Shown here: in pieces, positions 52,843 through 61,016 of the stretch
Numbering within the stretch: the first letter of the stretch is position 1
How the letters are laid out: each line of letters begins with the position of its first letter
Assembly (NCBI RefSeq): GCF_002483225.1
Contig: NZ_DLHL01000047.1
Location: 1-64,000 of the forward strand
DNA length: 64,000 nucleotides
Direction: 5' to 3'
Source of the DNA: Gemmatimonas sp. UBA7669
GTDB taxonomy: Bacteria > Gemmatimonadota > Gemmatimonadetes > Gemmatimonadales > Gemmatimonadaceae
Position numbers and translations under genes: made by a program
Notes under the pieces: model-generated
The model's database searches: none
What the model saw: only the letters and a program-made list of their open reading frames with translations
What the model was told of the DNA's origin: nothing

Positions 52843-53370
52843 TCAGGCGGGAGGGGTCGTGCGGTAGATGGAGACGGCGCTGTCTTCAAGCAGCAACTGC
52901 TGCGACGGCTTGGGTAACACATGGGTGCGCGCGTGCTCGGCCACCAGCACGCGCGACCACGGCGCCTGCTGCCAGCGCTCGATGAGCCGGTCCAGCATGC
53001 GCGATTCGTACGGGGGATCGGCAAAGGCCACATCGTAGCGATCCACAGGCAGCGCATCCGCAAAGGGCAGCGCGTCCTTCTTGTATACGCGCACCTTCTC
53101 GTGGACGCGGAGCGCAGCCACGTTGGCCTTGAGCGCGTGCAGACTGGCCGGACGGAACTCCACGAAGTCCACGTAACGTGCGCCGCGGGAAAGGGCTTCG
53201 AGTCCCAGCGCGCCGGTGCCGGCAAACAGATCGAGCACCCGCGCACCATCGATGTCCGCCTTGATGGCCTTCATGATGGCCACGCGCACGGGTTCGGCGG
53301 TGGGACGCACCCGGAAGTCATTGGGCGACGTCAGATTGCGGCCTTTGAACGTACCGCCGACAATGCGCAT
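52843..53370 (-). CDS. rsmD: 16S rRNA (guanine-966-N2)-methyltransferase
   Basis: 175 residues matching RsmD: MRIVGGTFKGRNLTSP, RPTAEPVRVAIMKAI, the SAM-binding VLDLFAGTGALGLEALSRGA, and the catalytic ADPPYES (DPPY). It methylates G966 of 16S rRNA in assembled 30S subunits. It is often next to coaD in other bacteria; here a pantothenate-kinase-like gene lies two genes on. It is followed after one base by the penicillin acylase gene, and the truncated haemoglobin gene is 12 bp upstream. Confidence 0.95.
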   Translation of the reverse strand: MRIVGGTFKGRNLTSPNDFRVRPTAEPVRVAIMKAIKADIDGARVLDLFAGTGALGLEALSRGARYVDFVEFRPASLHALKANVAALRVHEKVRVYKKDALPFADALPVDRYDVAFADPPYESRMLDRLIERWQQAPWSRVLVAEHARTHVLPKPSQQLLLEDSAVSIYRTTPPA

Positions 53371-53382
53371 GATCCGGAACCT

Positions 53383-53760
53383 CTATTCGGGTTGATTGCG
53401 CATGTGATCGGCCAACTGGTCGAAACGCTGGCGGAGATAGCCCTTGAGATCCTCCGGCGCCTCATGCTCATCGAGGGCCCGGTGCATGCACCACAGCCAC
53501 TCGTCACGTTCGCGCGCCCCAATGGCAAACGGAAAGTGACGCATGCGCAGCATGGGATGGCCGTACTTCTCCACGTACAGCTGCGGACCGCCCGACCAGC
53601 CGGTCAGAAACAGAAACAACTTCTCACGCGACACCTTGAGGTTGGTCGCATGCAGCGCGCGCACGTTGACCGCCTCCGGTGCGCTGTCCATGAGATCGTA
53701 GAACCGATCCACCAGGGCGCGGATGCCGGCTTCGCCGCCCAATTGCTCGTAGTGCGTCAT
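53383..53760 (-). CDS. Group II truncated haemoglobin
   Basis: 125 residues, typical TrHbO-type: LGGEAGIRALVDRFYDLMD (Tyr21, B10 position), YVEKYGHPMLRMRHFPFAIG with the proximal His75, and RDEWLWCMHRAL with the Trp expected at G8. It binds haem and O2/NO and is probably used for oxygen delivery or nitrosative stress protection. It is the first gene of a four-gene minus-strand operon with rsmD, penicillin acylase and the PanK-like gene. The 274-bp divergent promoter region upstream has an inverted repeat. Confidence 0.92.
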   Translation of the reverse strand: MTHYEQLGGEAGIRALVDRFYDLMDSAPEAVNVRALHATNLKVSREKLFLFLTGWSGGPQLYVEKYGHPMLRMRHFPFAIGARERDEWLWCMHRALDEHEAPEDLKGYLRQRFDQLADHMRNQPE

Positions 53761-53857
53761 GATGTGGCGAAGGCTAGTCGCTCAGCAGAAGACCGGGCAA
53801 GCGAAGAGCGCGCATCCTCTTGAGGCATTCGCACCCTTTCGTCTCGCTTGGGCATCG

Positions 53858-53882
53858 ATAATGAACGGTTCACCATCATTAT
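53858..53882. promoter_or_regulatory. Nested inverted repeat in divergent promoter region
   Basis: ATAATGA (53858-53864) and TCATTAT (53876-53882) are exact inverted arms, and within them lies the palindrome TGAAC-G-GTTCA (53862-53872). The AT-rich patch stands out in GC-rich surroundings. It lies between the truncated haemoglobin start (53760) and the exported-protein start (54035), with a further stem-loop GTCAGCG-TGAA-CGCTGAC at 53936-53953. A regulator site for one or both genes is plausible. Confidence 0.4.
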
Positions 53883-54034
53883 TTGCCATTTCGTGCTATG
53901 GTGCGCCAACACCGTCCGTCCAATGTTTGTGCCACGTCAGCGTGAACGCTGACCACTCCCTGCCCGGTGCAGACCGAGCCGGGCCTCTCCCCCTCGACTG
54001 GCCGGCCACGAAGCGCCGACCGGGAGGCCACACC

Positions 54035-54919
54035 ATGCGTTACCCCACGCCCTCCCCCCTCCTCCATTTCGCTCGCCCCGCCAGCACGGCCGTGTTGCTC
54101 GCCGCCCTGCTGCTCCCGACGCCGGCAGTAGCGCAGGTGGCCCTGCCCTCGCAGGCGCCAGCGGTACTCTCGGTGTTCTGCGAGTCGCTGCGGCCCGGCG
54201 CGGCGCCCGACTACGACACACACAACATCGGCTGGTCGCGTCAGCTCGAGCAGATCAAGGACGCTCCGCCGCAACTGGCACTTCGTCGCATGACCGGCGC
54301 GCAGGAAGTCTGCTATCTCTCCGGACAGGGCAGTTTTGCCGCCGGCGATACGACCGAGAAGATCATCATGGGCGACGCGGCCTATGCGCGCGCGCTCCCC
54401 GGACTCGAGCGCAAGAACACCGCCTATGTGTCCGGCACGCGGGCCATGTACGGCATGTATCGCGGCGATCTTGCGGCCGGCAACTATCCCGACCTCATGA
54501 AGCGCCGCGTGTACATGTGGACCGAGTTCCGCGTCCGGCCCGGTGCCGAAGAAGCCTTCGACAACGGCGCCAAGACGTATCGCGCGCTTTTTGCACGCAA
54601 ACAGTTGCCGGCCGAGTGGCGCGTGTATCAGGTGGTGGCCGGCGCACAGGGCGCCACCTACTGGGTGTTCGAGTCCTTTCCCGATCTGTCAGGCATGGAC
54701 CGGGGCATGGCGGACGGCACGAAGGCCACCGACGGTCTCACCGAGGCAGAGCGCAGCGCCTTCAAGACCTTCAATGAGGCGCTCACCTTTGTGCGCACAG
54801 ACATGTGGCGCGTCAGTAGCGGGCTCACCGTCATGAATGCGGCCGTGCGCGGCGACGACCCGTTCTGGAAGCGTTCGCCGCAGGCGCCGCGCGTGGCGGC
54901 CAAGCCCAAGACGCCCTGA
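54035..54919 (+). CDS. Uncharacterised exported protein with two dimeric alpha/beta-barrel-like domains
   Basis: 294 residues with a signal peptide (FARPASTAVLLAALLLPTPAVAQ). Two ferredoxin-like halves seem to be related: VLSVFCESLRPGAAPDYDTHNIGWSRQLEQI and FRVRPGAEEAFDNGAKTYRALFARKQLP each begin with a strand and an (R/L)RPGAE-type helix start, then a YLSG/YWVFES strand. This resembles duplicated NIPSNAP/ABM-like dimeric barrels. No active site was identified. The ATG at 54035 follows GGGAGG six bases upstream. It is divergent from the TrHb gene and ends convergent with a lipoprotein gene 9 bp away. Confidence 0.65.
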   Translation: MRYPTPSPLLHFARPASTAVLLAALLLPTPAVAQVALPSQAPAVLSVFCESLRPGAAPDYDTHNIGWSRQLEQIKDAPPQLALRRMTGAQEVCYLSGQGSFAAGDTTEKIIMGDAAYARALPGLERKNTAYVSGTRAMYGMYRGDLAAGNYPDLMKRRVYMWTEFRVRPGAEEAFDNGAKTYRALFARKQLPAEWRVYQVVAGAQGATYWVFESFPDLSGMDRGMADGTKATDGLTEAERSAFKTFNEALTFVRTDMWRVSSGLTVMNAAVRGDDPFWKRSPQAPRVAAKPKTP

Positions 54920-54928
54920 CGGACAGCG

Positions 54929-55645
54929 CTAGCGACGCGGGAACGTGGGCCGCATGCCGCCGCCCTCTCCGCCGGCAGCAATGATGGCACCGCCAGTCAT
55001 GATGACGGTACCCACGCCGCGGCCCCAGCCACCACCGGTGGTGAGAATGGGGCCGCGGCCACGTCCCCGACCGCGCCGCGCGTCATGCGCCTCACAGTTG
55101 TCCACGCCGGCCGCGCCGCCACGAATGATGGCGCCAATGACACCACCCAAGCCGCCGCCGCGGCGTCCCTCGTGCTCACCCGCGTGCCCACTGGCATCGC
55201 TCGGCCCGCTCACCGGAATGACACTCACCGGTGTTTCGGCGCCCGCAGCCGGCAGCTCCGGCTCGATGGGGGCCGCCGGTGCACCAGCGTCTGCCGTGGT
55301 CATGGATACAGCGGGCATGGGCGAATCCAGCAGCGACTCGGCACTCGCCGTCTCTTCCACCTGGGGAGACGGTCTCGGCGCCGGAGCCCGCTTCGGACGC
55401 GGTACCGCATCACGCCGCCCGCGCGCATCCCCGCTGGGCGCCCCGACGCGACCACCCTCGACGGCCGATACCACGGCGGCCGGCCGCGCATACATGGCCA
55501 ACTGCAAGTCGCGCTCAAGGTCGGCCGACATCTGCCCATCAGGGCGCTCGGACCCACAGCCACTCACCCCAAGCCATAGTGCTGCGCCAATCGTGAACGG
55601 CGCGGCAACACGGGAACGCAGCATCGGCAAACGGTGGCGGGACAT
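54929..55645 (-). CDS. Uncharacterised Gly/Pro-rich lipoprotein
   Basis: 238 residues. The signal peptide (VAAPFTIGAALWLGVSGC) ends in a lipobox at Cys30. The mature part is a long Pro/Ala/Arg-rich disordered linker (PRPKRAPAPRPSPQVEET) and a C-terminal Gly-rich region (RRGGGLGGVIGAIIRGGAAG; RRGRGRGRGPI; GGAIIAAGGEGGGMRP) that may form a hydrophobic Gly-zipper patch. There is no enzymatic motif. The start at 55645 has GGAGG six bases upstream; two in-frame ATGs further upstream are less likely. Confidence 0.65.
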   Translation of the reverse strand: MSRHRLPMLRSRVAAPFTIGAALWLGVSGCGSERPDGQMSADLERDLQLAMYARPAAVVSAVEGGRVGAPSGDARGRRDAVPRPKRAPAPRPSPQVEETASAESLLDSPMPAVSMTTADAGAPAAPIEPELPAAGAETPVSVIPVSGPSDASGHAGEHEGRRGGGLGGVIGAIIRGGAAGVDNCEAHDARRGRGRGRGPILTTGGGWGRGVGTVIMTGGAIIAAGGEGGGMRPTFPRR

Positions 55646-55900
55646 GGAACGCCTCCACGACATCGTGGGGTAAGGGACGGAAGCAGCGCAGACACGCCGC
55701 CTGGTGCACATTCCCTCCTGCAAGAGGTACGCCACGCGTTGCTCCACCCACCCGTCGAGTAGCACTCGGCTTGGCAGGATCGAACGCCGTCACTTGCCGA
55801 GGACGATCCCGCGTCGGCTGCGTCCACTTTTGGTGCCAGTGCCCTGTCTACTTCCCACGTCCAGCTCGCAAGGTCTCCAGTGTTCGCCAGAAGCACACGC

Positions 55901-56476
55901 ATGAGGCTGCTGACCATCGGACTGTCGGGCATCACGCTGCTCGGCATCGCTTCGCTTGCCGGCTGCACACGGGTCGAGGGCGTGCCCGCGGTCGAACGCC
56001 GCGCCATCGCCGACTCTCTGTCCGCGCTCGTGGAGGCCGCCTATGACTTCTCGCGTGCCGATGCGCCGGCCTCACTGCTCTCGCTCTATCCCGACTCGGG
56101 GCGCGTCATCTCAGCGGCCGCCGGACAGGCCCTTACCACGCGCGACTCACTCGGCGGCGCCATCCAGGGCTTCTGGGAGCGCGTAGGGCAGAACATGCGC
56201 GAACCGCGCTTTGTCCTTGGCTCCACCTGGGTGGACGTCATCACGCGCGACGCAGCGGTCATGACGCTGACCTACAGCATTCCGCACCGCACACCGGCCG
56301 GCAATCCGCATGTGGTCAGCGGCGCCTGGACCATGTTCTGGCGTCGAATCGACGGACGCTGGGTCATTGTACAGGAACATCTCTCCGACACACCGGAAAG
56401 CACCCGGTCGTCGGTGCCAGACACTACAGGTCTCGCTGCAGGGTCCCCCACGGCAGACACCCCGCATCGGCATTGA
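55901..56476 (+). CDS. NTF2-like (DUF4440/SnoaL-type) lipoprotein
   Basis: 191 residues. The signal peptide (LLTIGLSGITLLGIASLAGC) has its lipobox Cys22. The mature domain has an NTF2-like fold: ERRAIADSLSALVEAAYDFSRADAPASLLSLYPDSG, then AAIQGFWERV-type helix and strands FVLGSTWVDVITRDAAVMTLTYSI and SGAWTMFWRRIDGRWVIVQEHLS. Typical DUF4440 proteins bind small ligands. It is divergent from the Gly-rich lipoprotein gene, with a 255-bp gap in which no feature is obvious. The ATG at 55901 was preferred over a GTG at 55880. Confidence 0.78.
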   Translation: MRLLTIGLSGITLLGIASLAGCTRVEGVPAVERRAIADSLSALVEAAYDFSRADAPASLLSLYPDSGRVISAAAGQALTTRDSLGGAIQGFWERVGQNMREPRFVLGSTWVDVITRDAAVMTLTYSIPHRTPAGNPHVVSGAWTMFWRRIDGRWVIVQEHLSDTPESTRSSVPDTTGLAAGSPTADTPHRH

Positions 56477-56506
56477 GCGGGGTGCCACGCGCGCGGCCGC
56501 CGGCAA

Positions 56507-56938
56507 TTACCTGCCGCCGTTGACCGAGCAGGGATCCGGGTAGTTGCAGGTGTCCCCTGCCGACAAGCCCTCACGATACACCGTGAACTGTACGGCTCCG
56601 CCGCCGTTCACACTCACCAGTTTGGTGAGCGGATCGCGGCCGCGCTGGTAGCCCGCACGCGGTACCACCTGCACCTCGTAGCTTCCGGCCTCGGGCACGG
56701 CCACCGCCACCTGTCCCCGGTCATCGGTGCGTGTCGTGGTCAGCGTGACGCCTGCCTGACGCACCACCACCGGCATACGCTCGATGGACACGCCGGCATC
56801 GTCCCGCACGGTGACATTGAGGCGCGGACCGGACGGACCGGACGGCGAACCACAGGCACCAAGACTGCCCGCTGTCATGGCCGTGAGCAGCATGCCAGTC
56901 CAACGACGCCGCCATACCTGGGAAATCGACGCAACCAC
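56507..56938 (-). CDS. Lipoprotein with carboxypeptidase-regulatory-like (Ig) domain
   Basis: 143 residues. The GTG at 56938 has AAGGAG six bases upstream and leads to a signal peptide (MLLTAMTAGSLGAC) with lipobox Cys29. After a GSPSGPSGPR spacer comes a single transthyretin-like carboxypeptidase regulatory domain (RLNVTVRDDAGVSIERMPVVV; LTTTRTDDRGQVAVAVPEAGSYEVQV), a beta-sandwich found in many surface lipoproteins. A pair of cysteines (DTCNYPDPC) near the C-terminus may form a disulphide. Probably a structural or binding protein. Confidence 0.7.
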   Translation of the reverse strand: MVASISQVWRRRWTGMLLTAMTAGSLGACGSPSGPSGPRLNVTVRDDAGVSIERMPVVVRQAGVTLTTTRTDDRGQVAVAVPEAGSYEVQVVPRAGYQRGRDPLTKLVSVNGGGAVQFTVYREGLSAGDTCNYPDPCSVNGGR

Positions 56939-57081
56939 GGGGCACTCCTTGCAAGGGTCTTCACGGCCATACGAGGGGAACGTCAACGGTGAGGAATGTA
57001 CCCCGTGCGACGCTATCTTGTGCCCATGCCATCTCGTTCCGTCCCGACTCCGGCCCCGGCCCGCACGGGCTGCGCACGCCC

Positions 57082-57789
57082 GTGAAGCCACTCGTCCGCC
57101 TTGGCGAGGCCCGCACCCCTGACGGCTCGCTCCTCGAACTCTTCCGCCACGACGGCGCCTACCTCATTCGGGCCGACGGGGTGGAGCTCATGTCCACACG
57201 GCGCCACTACTCCGAAGATCGCCTCGCCGAACTGGCCTGCGCCCCCTACGCCGCCGCCGAGGGCGCGCGGGTGCTCATTGGCGGGCTGGGGCTGGGCTTC
57301 ACGCTGCGCGCTGCACTCGAGGCCCTGCCGGCTGACGCCGAGGTGGTAGTGGCCGAACTGCTGGCCGAGGTGATCGCGTGGAACAGCAATCCCGAGTTCG
57401 GCATCTCGGTGGAGGCGCTGGACGACCCGCGCGTGCGGGTCGTGCACGATGACGTGAGCAATGTGCTGCGCCACAATGCAGGCGGCTTCGATGCCATCAT
57501 GCTCGACACCGACAACGGCCCCGAAGGCATGATTCTCCAGGAGAACTCGCGCCTGTACGCCGACCGCGGCATCGCCGCCACCATCGCCGCACTGCGTGGT
57601 GCGGGCCCCATCGTGTACTGGTCCGTGGGCGACGACCCCGACTTCGAGCGGGCGTTGCGGCGCAACGGCCTTCTTGTTGAACGGCAGCAGGCGCGCGCGC
57701 ATGTAACAACAGGTCCCATGCACACGCTGTACGTGGCCACGCGGCCACGCCGCGCTCAGTCGTCGCCTCAGTCGTCGTCGCGCACCTGA
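57082..57789 (+). CDS. Spermidine synthase-like class I methyltransferase fold protein
   Basis: 235 residues. The start is a GTG at 57082 (MKPLVRLGEARTPDG...). The protein resembles the spermidine synthase family: RADGVELMSTRRHYSEDRLAELAC, the Rossmann-like motif VLIGGLGLGFTLRAALEALP, acidic VVVAELLAEVIAWN, VRVVHDDVSNVLR and FDAIMLDTDNGPEGM. The DNGP motif is typical of SpeE-like proteins of this type, which often lack true polyamine activity. It overlaps the VOC gene by 22 bp at its 3' end. An alternative start further upstream cannot be ruled out. Confidence 0.78.
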   Translation: MKPLVRLGEARTPDGSLLELFRHDGAYLIRADGVELMSTRRHYSEDRLAELACAPYAAAEGARVLIGGLGLGFTLRAALEALPADAEVVVAELLAEVIAWNSNPEFGISVEALDDPRVRVVHDDVSNVLRHNAGGFDAIMLDTDNGPEGMILQENSRLYADRGIAATIAALRGAGPIVYWSVGDDPDFERALRRNGLLVERQQARAHVTTGPMHTLYVATRPRRAQSSPQSSSRT

Positions 57790-58130
57790 CAGGCTTCGAG
57801 CGGATTGCCGTCGATGTCCGCGAAGCGGAAGTAGATTACACCGGGCGTTTCCTGCAGCGGCTCGACCTGCACGCCATTGGCGGACAGCGTCGCGTGTGCG
57901 GCGGCCGCGTCCGGCGTGGCAAGAATGGGGTACGTGCTCGACACCACGAACTCGGCGCCATCGTCGATCTGCCAGAGTGTGAGGGTGGAGCCGCCAGGGA
58001 ACTCGACCACCGCAAGGCGCTGTTCGTCGTCATCGTACACGACTTCAGCCTGAAGTCGCTCGGTATACCAACTCTGCGAGGCCGCGATGTCGCGCACCCG
58101 AATGATGATCGTGTCGATGCCGGTGAACAT
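57768..58130 (-). CDS. VOC/glyoxalase-family protein
   Basis: 120 residues, two beta-alpha-beta-beta-beta units of the vicinal oxygen chelate fold: MFTGIDTIIIRVRDIAASQSWYTERLQ, RLAVVEFPGGSTLTLWQID, then AAAHATLSANGVQVEPLQETPGVIYFRFADIDGNPLEACQ. Family members are dioxygenases, glyoxalases or antibiotic-binding proteins; the function is open. Its ATG (58130-58128) shares CATG with the divergent cupredoxin ATG (58129-58131), so the two coding regions overlap head to head. The 3' end overlaps the spermidine-synthase-like gene. Confidence 0.88.
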   Translation of the reverse strand: MFTGIDTIIIRVRDIAASQSWYTERLQAEVVYDDDEQRLAVVEFPGGSTLTLWQIDDGAEFVVSSTYPILATPDAAAAHATLSANGVQVEPLQETPGVIYFRFADIDGNPLEACQVRDDD

Positions 58131-59022
58131 GACGGCAACTTACTGCAAACGGCATGTCCGGGCCAGACTGACGCCGCCACTCGCGCGGTTCCTGCTGTTG
58201 CTCGGAGTCTTGGCGCCAAACGCTGCATCACTCGCTGCGCCACCGCTTGCTGCGCAGACCGCGCGCGCGGCCGCTGCGGCCACGCCACTCGACTTTGTGG
58301 CCATGGACTACGCCTTTCGTGGCCCATCGCGCACGGCCGCGGGGCTGCACCGCATTCGCCTCAGCAACACCGGATCGAAACTCCATCACGTGCAACTCAT
58401 CAGGCTCGACGAAGGAAAGCGCCTGGGCGATGTGTTTCCCATTCTGCAGCGCAACAAGGGGCTGCATGGCTTGCCGGCGTGGGCCAAACCCGCCGGCGGT
58501 GTAAGCGCTGCACTTCCCGGTCAAAGCATTGCCATCACCCAGCGCCTTGCGGCGGGGCGCTACGCCGTGATCTGCTGGATTCCGACGGAAGACGGGCAGA
58601 TCCATGTCATGAAGGGCATGATGACGGAACTCGAAGTCACCGCCGCCACCGCGCAAGAAGCCGCCGAGCCTGTCGCGACACGTCGCGTGACCCTCACGGA
58701 ATACAAGGCCAACTGGTCGGCTCCCCTGGCTCGAGGCAGGCAGACCCTGCGCATCGAGAACACCGGGAAGCAGAGTCACGAATTGCTCGTGGTGCGACTT
58801 GATCCCGGCAAGTCCATGAGCGACGTCGAGCGCTGGACCGGCACGGGCCCGGCGCCAATGGAGATGTGGACCGGCCTCGCCAGCATCGCGCCGGGCGGTG
58901 TGGCCTGGCTTGACCTCGATGTCACGCCAGGACGCTACGCCATCTTCTGCTTCGCGCCCGATGCGCGAGACGCCAAACCCCACGCCGAACACGGCTTCCT
59001 GCAGATCGTCGACAACCGCTAG
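58129..59022 (+). CDS. Exported protein with two cupredoxin-like domains
   Basis: 297 residues. A basic N-terminus leads into a signal peptide (PLARFLLLLGVLAPNAASLA...). Two related cupredoxin-like domains follow. The first has LHHVQLIRL, YAVICWIPTEDG and IHVMKGMM, giving a His, Cys, His, Met set as in type-1 copper sites. The second has SHELLVVRLDPG, YAIFCFAPD and HAEHGFLQIV, giving His, Cys, His but no clear Met. Periplasmic electron transfer or copper binding is likely. It leads a plus-strand run with the DJ-1-like and two-component genes (gaps 92 and 24 bp). Confidence 0.72.
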   Translation: MTATYCKRHVRARLTPPLARFLLLLGVLAPNAASLAAPPLAAQTARAAAAATPLDFVAMDYAFRGPSRTAAGLHRIRLSNTGSKLHHVQLIRLDEGKRLGDVFPILQRNKGLHGLPAWAKPAGGVSAALPGQSIAITQRLAAGRYAVICWIPTEDGQIHVMKGMMTELEVTAATAQEAAEPVATRRVTLTEYKANWSAPLARGRQTLRIENTGKQSHELLVVRLDPGKSMSDVERWTGTGPAPMEMWTGLASIAPGGVAWLDLDVTPGRYAIFCFAPDARDAKPHAEHGFLQIVDNR

Positions 59023-59114
59023 CCGCGCACGAGGGCGCGCATCACGCCGTTGATGTTTGCGTCACGATGGACCGTCACCTTTGCGACTCCACCTACGTAC
59101 AACAGGAGTATCGC

Positions 59115-60281
59115 ATGGGACCTGCATTTGCACTGCTCGGACTGATGACCCTCGCCGGCGCGTCGCTGCGTTCCGGCCCACTCACCGCGCATGCCAGCGC
59201 GGTGCCACCAGGCGGCCCGCAGCCTGCCACGGGTCATGTCCTCGTAGTGGTCAGCAGTGCCGGCCGCGACAGCGGACGCACGCGCCCCGGCTTCGAGATG
59301 GACGAGTTCTCGCAAACCTGGCATATCCTCACCGCCAACGGTTTGCGCGTGACGGTGGCCAGTCCCGCGGGTGGCGCGCCGCAGCCTGACGCCTTCAGCG
59401 CGAAGCGCGACTACAACGCCCGCCTGCTCGCCGACACCGCCGCCATGCGGCAATTGCGCAACACGCGGCGCACCGCGGGGCTGCGTGCTGAGGACTTTGC
59501 CGCCGTGTTCATCGTGGGCGGCAAGGGCGCCATGTTTGACCTGCCGACGGACACCGCCCTCGTCCGTCTGGTAGGCCAGATCCACGATCGCGGCGGTGTC
59601 GTGGGCGCCGTATGTCACGGCCCCGCTGCACTGGCCAGTGTGCGACTCAGCAACGGACAACGGCTCGTGGCCGGCAAGCGTGTCACCGGCTTCACCGACG
59701 AAGAAGAAGTGGTCTTCGGCAAGAAGTGGCGGAGCGAGTATCCCTGGCTGCTGGAGGCGCAGCTGCGCAGCGTGGGCGGCAAGTGGGAAGAATCCGGACT
59801 CATGCTCCCCCATGTGGTCCGCGACGATCGCCTCGTCACCGGCCAGAATCCGTACGCCACCGCCGCCACGGTGGAGACGCTTATCACGGCCATGGGCCGC
59901 CCGCTCGCGGCGCGCACCCCGTGGCGCGACGAACGCAGTGTACGCTTTGCCGCCGACGCCCTCACGCGCGATCCGCTGGTGGTGCGACAGCAACTGGCCA
60001 AAGAGCGCAGCGAGATTGAGGTCGAGATGATCGGTCTCATCGGCTACTATCAACTGCAGGCCACCACCGACAGCACGCGGGTGCGCGAGGCACTCACCCT
60101 GCTCGAGTTGGCGGCTCCCTACATGCCCCAGCCGGAGATTTCGCTCGGCATGGCCGACGCCTTTCTCCGACTGGGCCGCGTTCGCGAAGCCAATGCCCTC
60201 GCTCGCCATGTAGCCGCGGAACACCCCGACCGCGCCGATGTCAAAACGCTACTCACCCAGCTTGAAGGTCGGAGCCGCTGA
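59115..60281 (+). CDS. Exported DJ-1/PfpI-family protein with helical C-terminal extension
   Basis: 388 residues. The ATG at 59115, with AGGAG upstream, gives a signal peptide (AFALLGLMTLAGASLRSG). The DJ-1/PfpI domain (about 45-260) has VLVVVSSAGRDSGRTRPGFEMDEFSQTWHIL, VFIVGGKGAMFDLP and the nucleophile elbow GAVCHGPAALASV, as in Hsp31-type proteins (chaperone, glyoxalase or amidotransferase-like). The last ~120 residues are helical, TPR-like (LLELAAPYMPQPEISLGMADAFLRLGRVREANALA). Export is unusual for this family. It lies between the cupredoxin gene and the regulator genes and is probably co-regulated. Confidence 0.82.
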   Translation: MGPAFALLGLMTLAGASLRSGPLTAHASAVPPGGPQPATGHVLVVVSSAGRDSGRTRPGFEMDEFSQTWHILTANGLRVTVASPAGGAPQPDAFSAKRDYNARLLADTAAMRQLRNTRRTAGLRAEDFAAVFIVGGKGAMFDLPTDTALVRLVGQIHDRGGVVGAVCHGPAALASVRLSNGQRLVAGKRVTGFTDEEEVVFGKKWRSEYPWLLEAQLRSVGGKWEESGLMLPHVVRDDRLVTGQNPYATAATVETLITAMGRPLAARTPWRDERSVRFAADALTRDPLVVRQQLAKERSEIEVEMIGLIGYYQLQATTDSTRVREALTLLELAAPYMPQPEISLGMADAFLRLGRVREANALARHVAAEHPDRADVKTLLTQLEGRSR

Positions 60282-60305
60282 GTTCTCCCGTGACCGAGTC
60301 CTCTC

Positions 60306-61016
60306 ATGACTGAGCGCATCGTGAAGCCTTCCACCGACAGCCTGCAGATTCTGGTCGTGGAGGATCACGCGGCACTCGGCCACGAGCTCGAAGTGCTGCT
60401 GACCGCAGACGGGCACCAGGTCACGCGGGCCTCCGACGGGCGCGCCGGACTCGCGCTGGCCCTCAGCGATCCGCCCGATGTCCTGGTGCTGGACCTGTCA
60501 TTGCCCGGAATCGACGGCCTCAAGGTATGCGAGCGGCTGCGCGCGGAGTCCGACCGCCACATCCCGGTGCTCATGCTCACCGCACGCGATGCGCTGCGCG
60601 ACAAGCTCGATGGATTTGCCGTCGGCGCCGACGACTACCTCGTCAAGCCATTTGCCAGTGAGGAACTGCTCGCGCGTTGCCGCGCGCTCGCCCATCGGCG
60701 GCGCGCCGGCGCGCCGCATCTCCTGCAAATCGGCAGTCTCGTCATCGATCGACGCAGCGGGCTCATTACGCGAGAGGGACAGGTGCTGACGTTTCGGCAT
60801 ACAGCCGGCCGCATTCTCATCATGCTGGCCGAGGCCTGGCCACGGGCGGTCACACGCAGCGAACTCATTCGCCGACTCTGGCATGCCGACCCACCCGAGA
60901 GCGACCCGCTGCGTTCGCACATGTATCTGCTCAGGCAGGTACTCGACAAACCGTTTGCCACGCCCATGCTGGAAACGGTGCACGACGTGGGATTTCGACT
61001 GCGAGCAGACCAGTGA
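60306..61016 (+). CDS. OmpR-family response regulator
   Basis: 236 residues. Receiver domain: LVVEDHAALGHELE, phospho-Asp in VLVLDLSLPGIDGL, LMLTARDALRDKLDG and YLVKPFASEEL. The winged-helix output domain ends in MLETVHDVGFRLRADQ, with the HTH region around RSELIRRLWHADPPESDPLRSHMYLLRQVLD. Its stop overlaps the start of the kinase gene (GTGA), so both are made in fixed ratio. Likely targets are the DJ-1-like and cupredoxin genes upstream, by proximity only. Confidence 0.92.
   Translation: MTERIVKPSTDSLQILVVEDHAALGHELEVLLTADGHQVTRASDGRAGLALALSDPPDVLVLDLSLPGIDGLKVCERLRAESDRHIPVLMLTARDALRDKLDGFAVGADDYLVKPFASEELLARCRALAHRRRAGAPHLLQIGSLVIDRRSGLITREGQVLTFRHTAGRILIMLAEAWPRAVTRSELIRRLWHADPPESDPLRSHMYLLRQVLDKPFATPMLETVHDVGFRLRADQ

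Noticed and set aside
51546..52985. 479-codon plus-strand open frame antisense to the penicillin acylase gene
   Set aside because: It is a shadow frame. The Ntn-hydrolase motifs are on the minus strand.
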